From the NCBI GenBank assembly GCA_023434365.1, contig JAEYSV010000055.1:53810-117809 (forward strand): 64,000 nucleotides of DNA. The letters are read 5' to 3'. Below, in pieces: positions 36,194 to 45,841 of the stretch. The translations under genes and the position numbers were made by a program. How positions within the stretch are numbered: position 1 is the stretch's first letter; every line of letters starts with the position of its first letter. The DNA is from Bacillota bacterium (lineage in GTDB: Bacteria > Bacillota > Clostridia > Lachnospirales > Lachnospiraceae). The notes beneath the pieces were generated by a model. That model did not search any database and had not been told where the DNA came from. It saw only the letters and a program-made list of their open reading frames with translations.

Positions 36194-38596
36194 ATGAATG
36201 ATACTAATAAAAAGACAATCCGCGTGTCTGTACGTAATCTTGTAGAGTTTATTCTTCGAAGTGGAGATTTGGATTCTACTATGACTGGTCCAATAGATCC
36301 GGAAGCGATGCAAAAAGGAAGTCGTCTTCATCGTAAAATACAAAAACAGCAATCAGGAGACTATACGCCCGAATTTATGTTATCTTTAACGATACCAATT
36401 GACTATAAGGAGTACTCCTTTGAAATTATATTAGAAGGTCGTGCAGATGGGGTAATAGCAAAAGAGGAAGAACCCTTTATTATTATAGATGAAATAAAAA
36501 GCTCTTACCTTGACGTTGATAAAATTGAGAAACCATTTGGGGTGCATCTAGCACAGGCCAAATGTTATGCTTATATGTATGCAAATTTATATGAGTATAA
36601 AACCATTGGAGTTCGTATGACCTATGCCAATCTGGAAACGGAAGCAATTCGTTATTTTCATGAAGAGTATGCTTTTTTGGAGATTAAGGCATGGTTTGAT
36701 ACGTTAATCAATGAGTATGCCAAATGGGCCTATATGGAGGTTAAATGGACGAAGCAGCGTAATGAGAGCATTAAACTGCTGGAATTTCCTTTTGAATATC
36801 GTGAAGGGCAGAAGAAACTTGTAACAGGAGTTTATCAGACAATATTACGGGGTAGAAAATTATATATTGAGGCACCAACAGGGGTTGGCAAAACAATTAG
36901 TACAGTATTTCCTGCTGTGAAAGCAATGGGAGAAGAGAAGGTAGAAAAGATATTTTATCTGACAGCAAAAACGATTACTAGAACGGTTGCAGAAGATACC
37001 TTTCGGCTACTTCGTGAAAGAGGAGCATTACTCAAAACCGTGACAATTACTGCAAAAGAAAAGATTTGTCCCTTAGAGAAAGTATCTTGCAATCCACAGG
37101 ATTGTGAGCGTGCCAAGGGGCATTTTGACCGCATTAATGATGCCTTGTATGAATTACTGACCAAGGAAAATGATATTAACCGGGAATTGATTGAAGATTA
37201 TGCAAAAGACTATTTGGTATGTCCATTTGAAATGTGTCTTGATATCACATTATGGGCTGATGCAGTAATAGGAGATTACAACTATGTATTTGACCCTAGT
37301 GTATCCTTAAAACGATTCTTTTCAACAGATAAAAAACAGGATTTTACATTTTTAATTGATGAAGCTCATAATCTTGTCGACCGGGCAAGAGAAATGTATA
37401 GTGCCAGAATCGTAAAAGAGGATGTTCTGAATGTCAAGCGGATAGTACAAAACCGTAGCAAAAAGTTAGCGAAAGCACTGGAGCGGCTCAATAAGGATTT
37501 ACTTCAATTCAAACGTGATTATAGTCAAATGACGGTTGTTAAGAATATTGATTCTGTCGTGCTTCATATGATGCAGGTAATAGGATGTATTGAGGAGTTT
37601 TTGCAGGAGTTTGCCGTTTTTGAGGAAAAAGAAGCGGTTCTTGATTTTTATTTTGATATTCGTCATTTTATGAACATGTATGGATTGATAAACGAGTTAT
37701 ATACCATTTATGTTGACTACACAGAACGTGGAGAGTTCTTACTAATGTTACAGTGCATGGATCCCTCAGATAATATACAGGCATGTTTAAATAAGGGCAA
37801 GAGTGCGGTGTTTTTTTCTGCAACACTTCTTCCAATTCGTTACTACAAAGAACAACTGGCAGGAAAGGAAGAGGATTATGCAATTTATGCACCTTCTCCA
37901 TTCGATTCAGAGAAAAGACTATTGCTAGTTGCCAATGATGTAAGTACCGCATATTCCAGGCGTAATGATAGCGAGTATGAGAAAATAGCACGATACATTC
38001 TATCATTTACGAGAGCAAAACAAGGAAATTATCTGGTATTCTTTCCGTCATATCAGTTTATGGATACTATTTATCAGGTTCTTGAATCAATCATTCAGAC
38101 AGAAACAGAGGATAGCCAGGCATTTATGAATCAAATAATGGTTCAGAGCAGTAAGATGACAGAGCTGGAAAAAGAAGAGTTTCTCTGCCGGTTTGAAGAG
38201 GTGCCACAAAATACGTTAATCGGGTTTTGTGTTATGGGTGGTATTTTTAGTGAAGGTATCGATTTGACTGAGGACCGCTTAATTGGGGCTGTGATTGTAG
38301 GTACAGGCCTCCCAATGGTGTGTAATGAAAAAGAGTTGTTTCGAAACTATTATGAAGAACGAAAAGGAGCGGGATTTGATTATGCTTACCTTTATAATGG
38401 GATGAATAAGGTATTACAATCGGCAGGCAGGGTGATTCGGACTGCTAGAGACCGGGGAGCAATTCTTTTATTAGACTATAGATTTACACAGAATCAGTAC
38501 CAGGCATTATTTCCTGCAGAGTGGTATCCATTTCATGTTGTAAATCAAAATACAATAAATGAGCAGTTAGCGTTGTTTTGGGAAAAGGATAAATAA
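36194..38596 (+). CDS. RecB-type nuclease fused to an XPD/DinG-like Fe-S helicase
   Basis: An 800-residue DNA repair enzyme candidate. Residues 40-130 carry a PD-(D/E)XK nuclease with all expected residues: His46 in GSRLHRK, Asp85 in EGRADGV, Glu100-x-Lys102 in IIIDEIKSS, and Gln121 in QAKCYAY. The helicase follows: Walker A APTGVGKT (Lys233), DEAH at 389-392, and the C-terminal GIFSEGIDL and QSAGRVIRTARDRG motifs. Between Walker A and DEAH lie four Cys (292, 299, 304, 343), spaced as in XPD/DinG 4Fe-4S domains. GAAAGG precedes the ATG at 36194; the frame stays open upstream but starts there lack a site. Confidence 0.9.
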   Translation: MNDTNKKTIRVSVRNLVEFILRSGDLDSTMTGPIDPEAMQKGSRLHRKIQKQQSGDYTPEFMLSLTIPIDYKEYSFEIILEGRADGVIAKEEEPFIIIDEIKSSYLDVDKIEKPFGVHLAQAKCYAYMYANLYEYKTIGVRMTYANLETEAIRYFHEEYAFLEIKAWFDTLINEYAKWAYMEVKWTKQRNESIKLLEFPFEYREGQKKLVTGVYQTILRGRKLYIEAPTGVGKTISTVFPAVKAMGEEKVEKIFYLTAKTITRTVAEDTFRLLRERGALLKTVTITAKEKICPLEKVSCNPQDCERAKGHFDRINDALYELLTKENDINRELIEDYAKDYLVCPFEMCLDITLWADAVIGDYNYVFDPSVSLKRFFSTDKKQDFTFLIDEAHNLVDRAREMYSARIVKEDVLNVKRIVQNRSKKLAKALERLNKDLLQFKRDYSQMTVVKNIDSVVLHMMQVIGCIEEFLQEFAVFEEKEAVLDFYFDIRHFMNMYGLINELYTIYVDYTERGEFLLMLQCMDPSDNIQACLNKGKSAVFFSATLLPIRYYKEQLAGKEEDYAIYAPSPFDSEKRLLLVANDVSTAYSRRNDSEYEKIARYILSFTRAKQGNYLVFFPSYQFMDTIYQVLESIIQTETEDSQAFMNQIMVQSSKMTELEKEEFLCRFEEVPQNTLIGFCVMGGIFSEGIDLTEDRLIGAVIVGTGLPMVCNEKELFRNYYEERKGAGFDYAYLYNGMNKVLQSAGRVIRTARDRGAILLLDYRFTQNQYQALFPAEWYPFHVVNQNTINEQLALFWEKDK

Positions 38597-38631
38597 TAAA
38601 TTCAGTAAGAAAGATTAGTATGTACGAAAGA

Positions 38632-38672
38632 GGAGGTTTTAACGCATATGCATTAAAACCTCCTTCCTTTAT
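38632..38672. terminator. Bidirectional terminator
   Basis: GGAGGTTTTAA (38632-38642) pairs with TTAAAACCTCC (38653-38663) around GCATATGCA-like bases, with T-rich sequence after it on the + strand. It separates the convergent helicase and LCP genes. Confidence 0.75.
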
Positions 38673-39704
38673 TTATTCATATTGCTTTAATTCGTTGCTT
38701 ATACTTTTTACTGTTGCAGATGGCACATAATTATCTGTGTTAAATAAGAATTTGTGAAGCTGAGTTACATTTGCTTCTAGATTCACAGGAAGTACAACAC
38801 TTGCTTTTTTTACCTTCTTACCAACCTTATCAAATGGGAAGCCGGAATCGTCCGCAATGTCATAAGATGCCACATCTTTTGCTAATGCAAGAATATCTAC
38901 CTTGCTCAAACTAGTATATATCTGAGGAAGCATATCATTTGCAACGCTTAATAGCGTAGTAATTCCGCTATCTTTTGCTTTTTTCATCATTGCATAAATT
39001 ACTGTTCGCTGGCGTTCTGTTCTACGGTAATCGCTACCTTTGGTATATCGAACACGTGAGTAAGCGGTTGCTTGGGTTCCGTTTATTGTTTGCAGCCCTG
39101 CTTTAGTAAGCTTTTCATTACTTGTATTGTTGATTTTTGCAACATCATTGATATAGCGGTTTACTTCTTTTATTTCATCTTCCTGAATATCAATTTCGAT
39201 ACCGCCTAGTTTATCCACCACACTTGTTACGGCACTAAAGTTTACTGTAACAAATTCAGTAATATTCATATCCAGGTTTTTATTTAGCGTACTGATTGCC
39301 AATTCTGGTCCACCTTGATTGTATGCGGAATTGACTTTTGCATATTCATTTCCGTCAATATCAAGATAGGTGTCACGGTATACGGAGATAAGTTTAACTT
39401 CTTTTGTTTCATTATTTATGCTAGCTATAATAATCGAGTCGCTTCGCGTATTTTCTTTCAGGTCATTCTCACGGCTGTCTACACCAAAGATTGCTATATT
39501 ACGGTAGCCGCCAATTTTTTCGTTTTGGATCTCATTAATAGTGATTTTACTTTTATCCAGGTCATGTTGTTTTATTCTATCCAAACTTGAATAAACTAAA
39601 GCAATACCGGATAAAACCACTAAAAGCAACAAAATAGTAAATATTTTAAGTGCCTTACTTTTTTTCTTTTTTCTTTTTCCGGCTCTTATTCTTTCATCTG
39701 CCAT
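38673..39704 (-). CDS. LytR-CpsA-Psr (LCP) family cell-wall ligase
   Basis: A 343-residue membrane-anchored enzyme that transfers undecaprenyl-linked glycopolymers to peptidoglycan. A basic N terminus (KRKKKKSK) leads into one membrane segment at about residues 20-42. The extracellular LCP domain shows IAIFGVDSREND, RSDSIIIASINNETKEVKLISVYRDT-type sequence with the key Arg and Asp, INGTQATAYSRVRYTKGSDYRR, and TERQRTVI. GGAGGATG precedes the ATG. It follows the sugar-phosphate transferase gene by 24 bases on the same strand, a sensible pairing of polymer priming and attachment. Confidence 0.92.
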   Translation of the reverse strand: MADERIRAGKRKKKKSKALKIFTILLLLVVLSGIALVYSSLDRIKQHDLDKSKITINEIQNEKIGGYRNIAIFGVDSRENDLKENTRSDSIIIASINNETKEVKLISVYRDTYLDIDGNEYAKVNSAYNQGGPELAISTLNKNLDMNITEFVTVNFSAVTSVVDKLGGIEIDIQEDEIKEVNRYINDVAKINNTSNEKLTKAGLQTINGTQATAYSRVRYTKGSDYRRTERQRTVIYAMMKKAKDSGITTLLSVANDMLPQIYTSLSKVDILALAKDVASYDIADDSGFPFDKVGKKVKKASVVLPVNLEANVTQLHKFLFNTDNYVPSATVKSISNELKQYE

Positions 39705-39728
39705 TTTTCATCCTCCAAAGCATTATGC

Positions 39729-41165
39729 TTAATACGCATTTTTATTAACAAAACCATTAAAGAAGGTCATGATAATGATTTTAATATCAAGAGAGAGGGT
39801 CCAGTTCTCAATATAATATAAATCGTGTTCGATTCTACTGTTAATTGAAGTATCACCACGATATCCATGAACTTGAGCCCAACCGGTCATCCCAGGTCGA
39901 ACTTGATGTTTAATCATATATCTAGGAATTTCTTCTTTGAATTTTTCTACAAAGAAAGGTCGTTCTGGTCTTGGGCCAATTAAACTCATATCACCTTTTA
40001 GTACATTAAAAAGTTGAGGAAGTTCATCTATACTCGTTTTACGAATAAACCTACCAATCCTAGTAATTCGAGGGTCATTCGCTGTCGTCCATGCTTTCAT
40101 TTCTTGTGTGACGGATTGTACTCTCATAGAACGAAATTTATACATCTTGAATTCTTTGTTGTGGAGACCCACTCGAACCTGCGAAAAAATAAGAGGTCCT
40201 GGTGAAGTAACTTTGATAATTAATGCTATCAATAACATCGGTATCGAAAAAATAGTTAACGCAGCCATTGCTCCAATAATATCCATCATACGCTTTAGTA
40301 ATTTGTTAGTGAAATTACTCAACGGCACATTACGGATATTTATGACAGGGAGACCATCCAGATCTTCTGTGTAAGGTTTGGTTGGAATAATATTATGGTA
40401 ATCTGGTATAAATTTAGTATGGACTCCTGATTTTTCACATATACGGGCAATATTCTCTAGAATTGGATAATCTTCGATACGTATTGTTATTGCGATTTCA
40501 TCCAATTTATTATCAGCTAGAATACTCTCTAACTGGTCAATAGTTCCGATGACTTGAATTCCTTTATAAGTAGTGCCAGCTGCTTTGCGGTTGTCAAGGA
40601 TTCCATGAATATAATAACCCCATTGCGGATTAGCTTTTATACGATTAATATACCGTTCCGCTACACGACTATAACCAACCAAGACAATATGTTTTATGTT
40701 ATACCCTCGTTTTCGAAAGAGCATTAGCAAGTTAGCAACGAGTAACCTAAACAAATAATCAAATACTATGTTTAAAACAAAAAATACAAATAAAAACTTT
40801 CTTGAGATGTGGATTTCACCCCTCAAGTATAGTAGGAAAGTAAAATACACCAGCCCGATGACATTCGCTTTAAATAAGTTACCTAAGTCGACAAATCGAT
40901 TTTTAGATCTTTTTGGTGTATAAAGCTTACACGCGTAATAGATAATAAGATAGCCGGGTATTAAGTAATAGAGCATTTGTGCGTAGTCTATTAACGATAA
41001 GTACTTGGCACTAATACCTAATTCAGTCATTAAATCAAAGAAAGACAGTCTCGTTAGCGAGCTTTCAAATCGAATATAATAGGAAACTAAGAATGATAAT
41101 GCTACTAGTAGACCGTCGAAAACAACGTGAAGACGGTTGAGCATTTTCTGATTATCCCTTATCAT
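39729..41165 (-). CDS. Undecaprenyl-phosphate sugar phosphotransferase (WcaJ type)
   Basis: A 478-residue priming enzyme for surface polysaccharide synthesis that moves a sugar phosphate, probably glucose- or galactose-1-phosphate, onto undecaprenyl phosphate. Four N-terminal membrane helices are followed by a CoA-binding-like Rossmann region (HIVLVGYSRVAERYINRI) and a fifth hydrophobic helix. The catalytic domain has KMYKFRSM, TSIDELPQLFNVLKGDMSL and GPRPERPFFVEKF, all diagnostic. The start is set at 41165, with AAGGTG 9 bases upstream; a GTG 12 bases earlier abuts that site. It is cotranscribed with the LCP gene. Confidence 0.92.
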   Translation of the reverse strand: MIRDNQKMLNRLHVVFDGLLVALSFLVSYYIRFESSLTRLSFFDLMTELGISAKYLSLIDYAQMLYYLIPGYLIIYYACKLYTPKRSKNRFVDLGNLFKANVIGLVYFTFLLYLRGEIHISRKFLFVFFVLNIVFDYLFRLLVANLLMLFRKRGYNIKHIVLVGYSRVAERYINRIKANPQWGYYIHGILDNRKAAGTTYKGIQVIGTIDQLESILADNKLDEIAITIRIEDYPILENIARICEKSGVHTKFIPDYHNIIPTKPYTEDLDGLPVINIRNVPLSNFTNKLLKRMMDIIGAMAALTIFSIPMLLIALIIKVTSPGPLIFSQVRVGLHNKEFKMYKFRSMRVQSVTQEMKAWTTANDPRITRIGRFIRKTSIDELPQLFNVLKGDMSLIGPRPERPFFVEKFKEEIPRYMIKHQVRPGMTGWAQVHGYRGDTSINSRIEHDLYYIENWTLSLDIKIIIMTFFNGFVNKNAY

Positions 41166-41487
41166 AAAAAAGTTCACCTTATCCTTTATTCAGTATGGGT
41201 TTCCCAGATTAAAAAGGAAAAAGTGTAGCTTATTCCTTAGTTAAGAGGGGTAGCGTTGTGGTAAACTATTATCAAATCCCTATTCCATCATTTAGCTTGA
41301 CACAACTTCAGTATTATAATACATTAAATGTGAATATTCCACAACAAAAAAAAACTTAATAAAATGTGATGGAAAATTAAGATGAAATTCACAGTAAAGT
41401 CACATATCTGTATTACAATTAACATCAAAAATGAAAAAATCTAGTACTTATAGATAGAAAGAGAAAAATTCATAAAGGAGTGTGTCT
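41166..41487. other. Divergent intergenic region, sugar transferase / HtrA
   Basis: About 320 AT-rich bases without a gene, which must hold two divergent promoters. TTGACA (41297-41302) and TATAAT (41315-41320) are both perfect, but only 12 bases apart, too close to act as one promoter. TATTATAATA at the centre is palindromic and could serve either strand. An AAAGGAG site at 41474-41480 serves HtrA. Confidence 0.45.
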
Positions 41488-43071
41488 ATGGATTACGATG
41501 AGGATAAGCAATTTACTTACGACTCTTCTAATAATACCAATCAACCGAGTAATGTGTCTCAACAACCAGGAACTAATGAGCCATACTATACATTCTGGGC
41601 AGAGCAGGTAAAGGAAGGGAATCAACATCAGGATTATCAGACATCAAAATTAGAGATTTTTCCTGATTATGCTTATATAAATGAACCGACGGTGCAAAAG
41701 AAACCTCCGAAGGGAAAGAAGATATTTACTTTCTTTGGAGTGTTAAGTCTTGGTATTGTTGTAGGAATTTGTTTATGGGTTTTAGTTGACCGTATGGATA
41801 GTCCAGAGAATCGAGTGGGGAATACTTCTTCTAATACAGTAGAGATTACCTTACCACCTTCTTCGGCTAAACCTAATCAGAGTGTTGCTCCTAATTCTGA
41901 TAATCAGAATAATGAAACAGATGAATCAAATAAGGCCAATGTAGAAATTCAGGAAACAAAGGTAATACCTAATCAGAGTAGTGACACGATCGTGGCTGAT
42001 GTAGCCGAAGCAGTGATGCCGTCTATTGTAATTATTAATAGTCAGGTAGAAACATTGAATTACTTTGGACAGTCAGAGAATGGTATCAGTAGTGGATCAG
42101 GAATAATACTGCGTCAGGATAACAAGGAGTTATTAATTGTTACTAATAATCATGTAGTGAGTGACGCAAGTGAGATTGCGGTAACATTCAATGACGAATC
42201 TATAGTGAAAGCTTCGGTAAAAGGAACAGACAGCACCGCTGACTTAGCTGTGATTACAGTTCCATTAAGTGAAATTAAAAGTGAAACGCTTAAGGCAATT
42301 AAGGTTGCAACGCTAGGCAATTCAGATGAAATAAAAGTGGGTGAGATGTCGATTGCGATAGGCAATGCGCTTGGATATGGTCAGTCAGTAACAGTTGGTT
42401 ACATTAGCGCAAAAGATCGAACAATAGATATGGATGGCTTTCAAATGTCTCTTCTTCAGACTGATGCAGCAATTAATCCTGGCAATAGTGGTGGTGCCTT
42501 ATTAAATACAAAAGGTGAAGTAATTGGTATCAATTCCATCAAATTCGCAAGTGCAGAAGTAGAAGGTATGGGGTATGCAATACCTATTACTGCAGCAGTA
42601 CCTATTATAAACGATTTAATGGAACGAGAAGTTCTAAAAGAAGAGGAAAAAGGATATCTTGGTATTACAGGTGGAACAGTAACACCGGAGCAACATGAGA
42701 GTTTTGGAATTCCAAATGGTGTAATGGTATCAGCAGTAAGTGAAACTGGTGCAGCGAAAGCAGCCGGTATTCAAGTTAAGGATGTTATTGTTAAAATCAA
42801 TGATTTTAGTGTAACAACAATTGAGAGCCTTGTGGAGAGAGTAAATAGCTACCGTGTTGGTACAACGATTACGATGACAATAATGCGTAGTGTTGATGGA
42901 ACCTTTACAGAATTGAAAATTGACGTTACGTTAAAAGGATCGGGTACTCTAAAGGATTTAGAGGATGATCTCACCAATCAGACACCAGTGCCGAATGAGA
43001 ATAATCCTGGTAATCAATTACCATACGATGAGTTTGATCCATTTGGAGATGAGTGGATATTCCCTTGGTGA
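41488..43071 (+). CDS. htrA: HtrA/DegP-type serine protease
   Basis: A 527-residue membrane-tethered quality-control protease. A long Asn/Gln-rich cytosolic N terminus (about 70 residues) precedes one membrane segment (FTFFGVLSLGIVVGICLWVL), then a Ser/Pro/Asn-rich linker. The trypsin-like domain has the triad His222 (TNNHVV), Asp252 (DLAVI) and Ser334 (NPGNSGGALL). One PDZ domain follows (GYLGITGG to MTIMRSVDG). The start is the ATG at 41488, 7 bases after AAAGGAG; a GTG 6 bases earlier is in frame. Orientation is N-in with the protease outside. Confidence 0.93.
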   Translation: MDYDEDKQFTYDSSNNTNQPSNVSQQPGTNEPYYTFWAEQVKEGNQHQDYQTSKLEIFPDYAYINEPTVQKKPPKGKKIFTFFGVLSLGIVVGICLWVLVDRMDSPENRVGNTSSNTVEITLPPSSAKPNQSVAPNSDNQNNETDESNKANVEIQETKVIPNQSSDTIVADVAEAVMPSIVIINSQVETLNYFGQSENGISSGSGIILRQDNKELLIVTNNHVVSDASEIAVTFNDESIVKASVKGTDSTADLAVITVPLSEIKSETLKAIKVATLGNSDEIKVGEMSIAIGNALGYGQSVTVGYISAKDRTIDMDGFQMSLLQTDAAINPGNSGGALLNTKGEVIGINSIKFASAEVEGMGYAIPITAAVPIINDLMEREVLKEEEKGYLGITGGTVTPEQHESFGIPNGVMVSAVSETGAAKAAGIQVKDVIVKINDFSVTTIESLVERVNSYRVGTTITMTIMRSVDGTFTELKIDVTLKGSGTLKDLEDDLTNQTPVPNENNPGNQLPYDEFDPFGDEWIFPW

Positions 43072-43120
43072 TTCGAATTTATCGATATAGTTGCAATTAA
43101 CAATTTGTGTATAAAAGTAA

Positions 43121-43157
43121 TAAGAGCAGTCGATATTGACTGCTCCTTGTTATTTTA
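43121..43157 (+). terminator. Intrinsic terminator of htrA
   Basis: GAGCAGTC (43124-43131) pairs with GACTGCTC (43138-43145) and is followed by CTTGTTATTTT. Confidence 0.7.
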
Positions 43158-43168
43158 ATACAAATTGT

Positions 43169-43208
43169 GCTTGACCTCAGATGGATACTACCATAGTAAA
43201 GGTCAAGC
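43169..43208 (+). promoter_or_regulatory. Inverted repeat just upstream of the clpX promoter
   Basis: GCTTGACCT (43169-43177) and AGGTCAAGC (43200-43208) are a perfect 9-bp inverted repeat, 22 bases apart, ending exactly where the -35 box starts. It could be an operator for a stress regulator; no known consensus is matched with certainty. Confidence 0.5.
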
Positions 43209-43237
43209 TTGTCTTACAATAGTTGTTAGGATATAAT
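43209..43237 (+). promoter_or_regulatory. Promoter of the clpX gene
   Basis: TTGTCT (43209-43214), 17-base spacer, TATAAT (43232-43237), leaving a leader of about 95 bases before the start codon. Confidence 0.65.
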
Positions 43238-43339
43238 ATGAGAAAGTGTAAATCTTAAGAATGTAGAGATTTGTCGATTCAACTTACCTTAACGGGGGTC
43301 AAAACAGCCTAGGATAGTAGCAGGATAAGGAGAAACAAC

Positions 43340-44728
43340 ATGAGTGAAAACGAAAAAATAGAAAAAGAAGATGGATATGAAGAAATTTGTTACTTATGCA
43401 GAAGACCGGAAAGCAAGGCAGGTAAAATGATTCGTATTCCCAATAATATATGTATCTGTAATGACTGTATGCAAAAAACATTTGATACAATGAACAATGG
43501 TAATCTTCCTTATATGGATATTACGAAATTTGATCCTAGTATGATGCAGTTTTCTGCAATAAAAAATGAAGTGCCCAATAAGCAAAAACTTAAGAAAAAG
43601 AAACCAGATAATCAAGGGGAACCAACGTTAGATATTAAAAAACTTCCTGCTCCTCATGTAATCAAAGCGCAGCTTGATGATTATGTAATTGGACAGGAGC
43701 ATGCAAAAAAAGTAATCAGTGTTGCGGTTTATAATCATTATAAGCGCGTAGCTACGAATACAATGGATGAAATAGAGATTGAAAAATCTAATATGTTAAT
43801 GATAGGTCCTACTGGTTCAGGGAAAACCTTTCTTGTAAAAACATTGGCAAAACTATTGCAAGTGCCACTTGCAATTACAGATGCTACCTCCCTGACTGAA
43901 GCTGGTTATATTGGAGATGATGTTGAGAGTGTTTTATCGAAGTTACTAGCAGCTGCAGATAATGATGTGGAAAAAGCAGAACGTGGAATCGTATTTATTG
44001 ATGAGATAGATAAAATAGCTAAGAAAAAAAGTACAACCAATCGAGATGTCAGTGGGGAAAGTGTTCAGCAAGGATTACTAAAACTATTAGAAGGCAGTGA
44101 AGTGGAAGTACCCGTAGGTGCAACAAGTAAAAATGCGATGGTTCCGTTGACAACAATCAATACACGCAATATTTTGTTTATTTGTGGTGGAGCATTTCCG
44201 GAGTTAGACAAAGTGATTAAGAATCGATTGAACAAACTAACAAGTATTGGTTTCAAAGCAAATCTAAAAGACACATATGACAAAGATCCAAATCTGCTAT
44301 CTAATGTAACGGTGGAGGATTTACGTGAGTTTGGTATGATTCCGGAATTTTTAGGACGTCTCCCTATTCTATATACATTGCAAAGCTTAACAAAAGAAAT
44401 GTTAGTTAAGATATTAACTGAACCGAAAAATGCAATTCTTAAACAGTATCAAAAGTTATTGTCTCTTGATGAGGTGGATCTAAACTTTGATAATGCAGCA
44501 CTTGAAGCAATCGCTGAAATGGCCATGGAGAAAAAGACTGGTGCGCGTGCTCTTCGTGCGATTATTGAAGAGTTTATGTTAGATATTATGTATGAGATAC
44601 CTAAGGATGATAACATTGGCCGAGTGGTAATTACAAGAGATTATATAGAGAAAAAGGGCGGTCCAAGAATTGAGATGCGAGGATTATATAATTCTACGCC
44701 ATTATTAGAGGATTACAACACGATATAA
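43340..44728 (+). CDS. clpX: ClpX-type AAA+ unfoldase
   Basis: A 462-residue ATPase that unfolds proteins for ClpP. The N-terminal zinc-binding domain has two CxxC pairs (CYLC and CNDC). The AAA+ core has GPTGSGKT (Walker A), VFIDEIDKIA (Walker B), RDVSGESVQQGLLKLLEG, and the sensor-2 region KKTGARALRAI. An IGF tripeptide for ClpP docking is visible in KLTSIGFKANL. It is not beside clpP or tig, unlike the usual clpX locus, so it may be a second ClpX. AAGGAG lies 8 bases ahead of the ATG, under its own promoter with an upstream inverted repeat. Confidence 0.93.
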   Translation: MSENEKIEKEDGYEEICYLCRRPESKAGKMIRIPNNICICNDCMQKTFDTMNNGNLPYMDITKFDPSMMQFSAIKNEVPNKQKLKKKKPDNQGEPTLDIKKLPAPHVIKAQLDDYVIGQEHAKKVISVAVYNHYKRVATNTMDEIEIEKSNMLMIGPTGSGKTFLVKTLAKLLQVPLAITDATSLTEAGYIGDDVESVLSKLLAAADNDVEKAERGIVFIDEIDKIAKKKSTTNRDVSGESVQQGLLKLLEGSEVEVPVGATSKNAMVPLTTINTRNILFICGGAFPELDKVIKNRLNKLTSIGFKANLKDTYDKDPNLLSNVTVEDLREFGMIPEFLGRLPILYTLQSLTKEMLVKILTEPKNAILKQYQKLLSLDEVDLNFDNAALEAIAEMAMEKKTGARALRAIIEEFMLDIMYEIPKDDNIGRVVITRDYIEKKGGPRIEMRGLYNSTPLLEDYNTI

Positions 44729-44824
44729 ATTAACTTGTGAATTGGATAATAATTTTGTATAATAGGAAATAGGATTAAATTGTAAAAATAGAGAGAAAGC
44801 ACATACGGGAGGGTAATAAGAAAC

Positions 44825-45493
44825 ATGCGCATACCTGAGATCGAAGGTAATCTGAGAAGGCACATGATTCGTGTACCAGAAGCGATTGATCAAGTAAGTG
44901 GCATTCGAATTTTTGGTAAATTAATCAAATCATTAGTATTTACTACAGATGTTGCTATTATAAGGAATTGTAACGCTAACGCAGTTATTGCTGTTTATCC
45001 ATTTACCCCCCAACCAATCATATCCCATTCCATTATAGACTGTTCTGATGTCCCTGTTTTTTGTGGCGTTGGAGGCGGTACAACAACAGGGAAGAGGGTA
45101 TGCAATCTTGCAGAGGACGCTGAATTCCAAGGGGCTATGGGAATTGTATTGAATGCACCAACTCCAAATGAAACAATCGCTTTTTTAAATAATAAGATTG
45201 AGATTCCTATTGTGATAACGGTTGTCAGTGAAAAGACGGATATCGCAAAACGCTTAGAGGCGGGCGCATCGATTCTTAATGTATCGGGTGGCGCCTTGAC
45301 TTATCAGATAGTCAAAAAAATCCGAACCGAATTTCCGGATGTGCCGATTATTGCTACAGGTGGACCAACTAGTGATACAATTCTAAGAACGATTGAGGCA
45401 GGAGCAAATGCTATTACCTATACACCACCAACGAATGGGGAAATATTCAAAAAAATGATGGTAAAATATCGAACAGAAGTTAGCATCGTTTAG
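44825..45493 (+). CDS. TIM-barrel protein of unknown function
   Basis: A 222-residue cytosolic protein. The alternating strand-helix pattern and the C-terminal half (IIATGGPTSDTILRTIEAGA, then AITYTPP) resemble the phosphate-binding end of TIM barrels such as KDPG aldolase-like and HisF-like enzymes. A glycine-rich GVGGGTTTG motif lies near residue 80. No specific catalytic signature is recognised, and I do not assign a reaction. GGGAGG lies 7-8 bases ahead of the ATG. It is followed by a small zinc-ribbon gene 29 bases later, likely cotranscribed. Confidence 0.7.
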   Translation: MRIPEIEGNLRRHMIRVPEAIDQVSGIRIFGKLIKSLVFTTDVAIIRNCNANAVIAVYPFTPQPIISHSIIDCSDVPVFCGVGGGTTTGKRVCNLAEDAEFQGAMGIVLNAPTPNETIAFLNNKIEIPIVITVVSEKTDIAKRLEAGASILNVSGGALTYQIVKKIRTEFPDVPIIATGGPTSDTILRTIEAGANAITYTPPTNGEIFKKMMVKYRTEVSIV

Positions 45494-45522
45494 AAATAAC
45501 AGTATATTAGGTGAGGATTCAG

Positions 45523-45789
45523 ATGATGATAGTAAACGAAATAATGGTGGAGCAGCAAGTACATAATGAGGATAATAAAGATGAAGCAAATGAAGTAGTG
45601 TTAGAAGAGCTGACAAACGATAGCACAATAGTAAGAACTAATGTAAGTGTAATAGAAACGGAAGAAGAATATGAAGTTGTGGAGCTAATTATCGAGCCTC
45701 AGAGAATCATTTGTCCTGATTGTGGGGGCTTAACCTTAGAAGGGCTTGATTATTGTGACAAATGTGGTGGTGAGATTAATTTCCAGTAA
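45523..45789 (+). CDS. Small acidic zinc-ribbon protein
   Basis: An 88-residue protein. The first 60 residues are rich in Glu, Asp, Asn and Val; the last 25 form a zinc ribbon with two CxxC pairs (CPDCGG and CDKCGG) 11 residues apart. No family is recognised. The start is taken at 45523, 6 bases after GGTGAGG; a GTG at 45511 lies in that same site. It trails the TIM-barrel gene in a probable two-gene operon. Confidence 0.7.
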   Translation: MMIVNEIMVEQQVHNEDNKDEANEVVLEELTNDSTIVRTNVSVIETEEEYEVVELIIEPQRIICPDCGGLTLEGLDYCDKCGGEINFQ

Positions 45790-45841
45790 CTTTTTCAAAT
45801 CACATATTGATAAAATGTGCCACTATATGCTATGATGATAT

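Noticed and set aside
41297..41320. TTGACA plus TATAAT ahead of htrA as a promoter
   Set aside because: The spacer is only 12 bases, too short for sigma-A.
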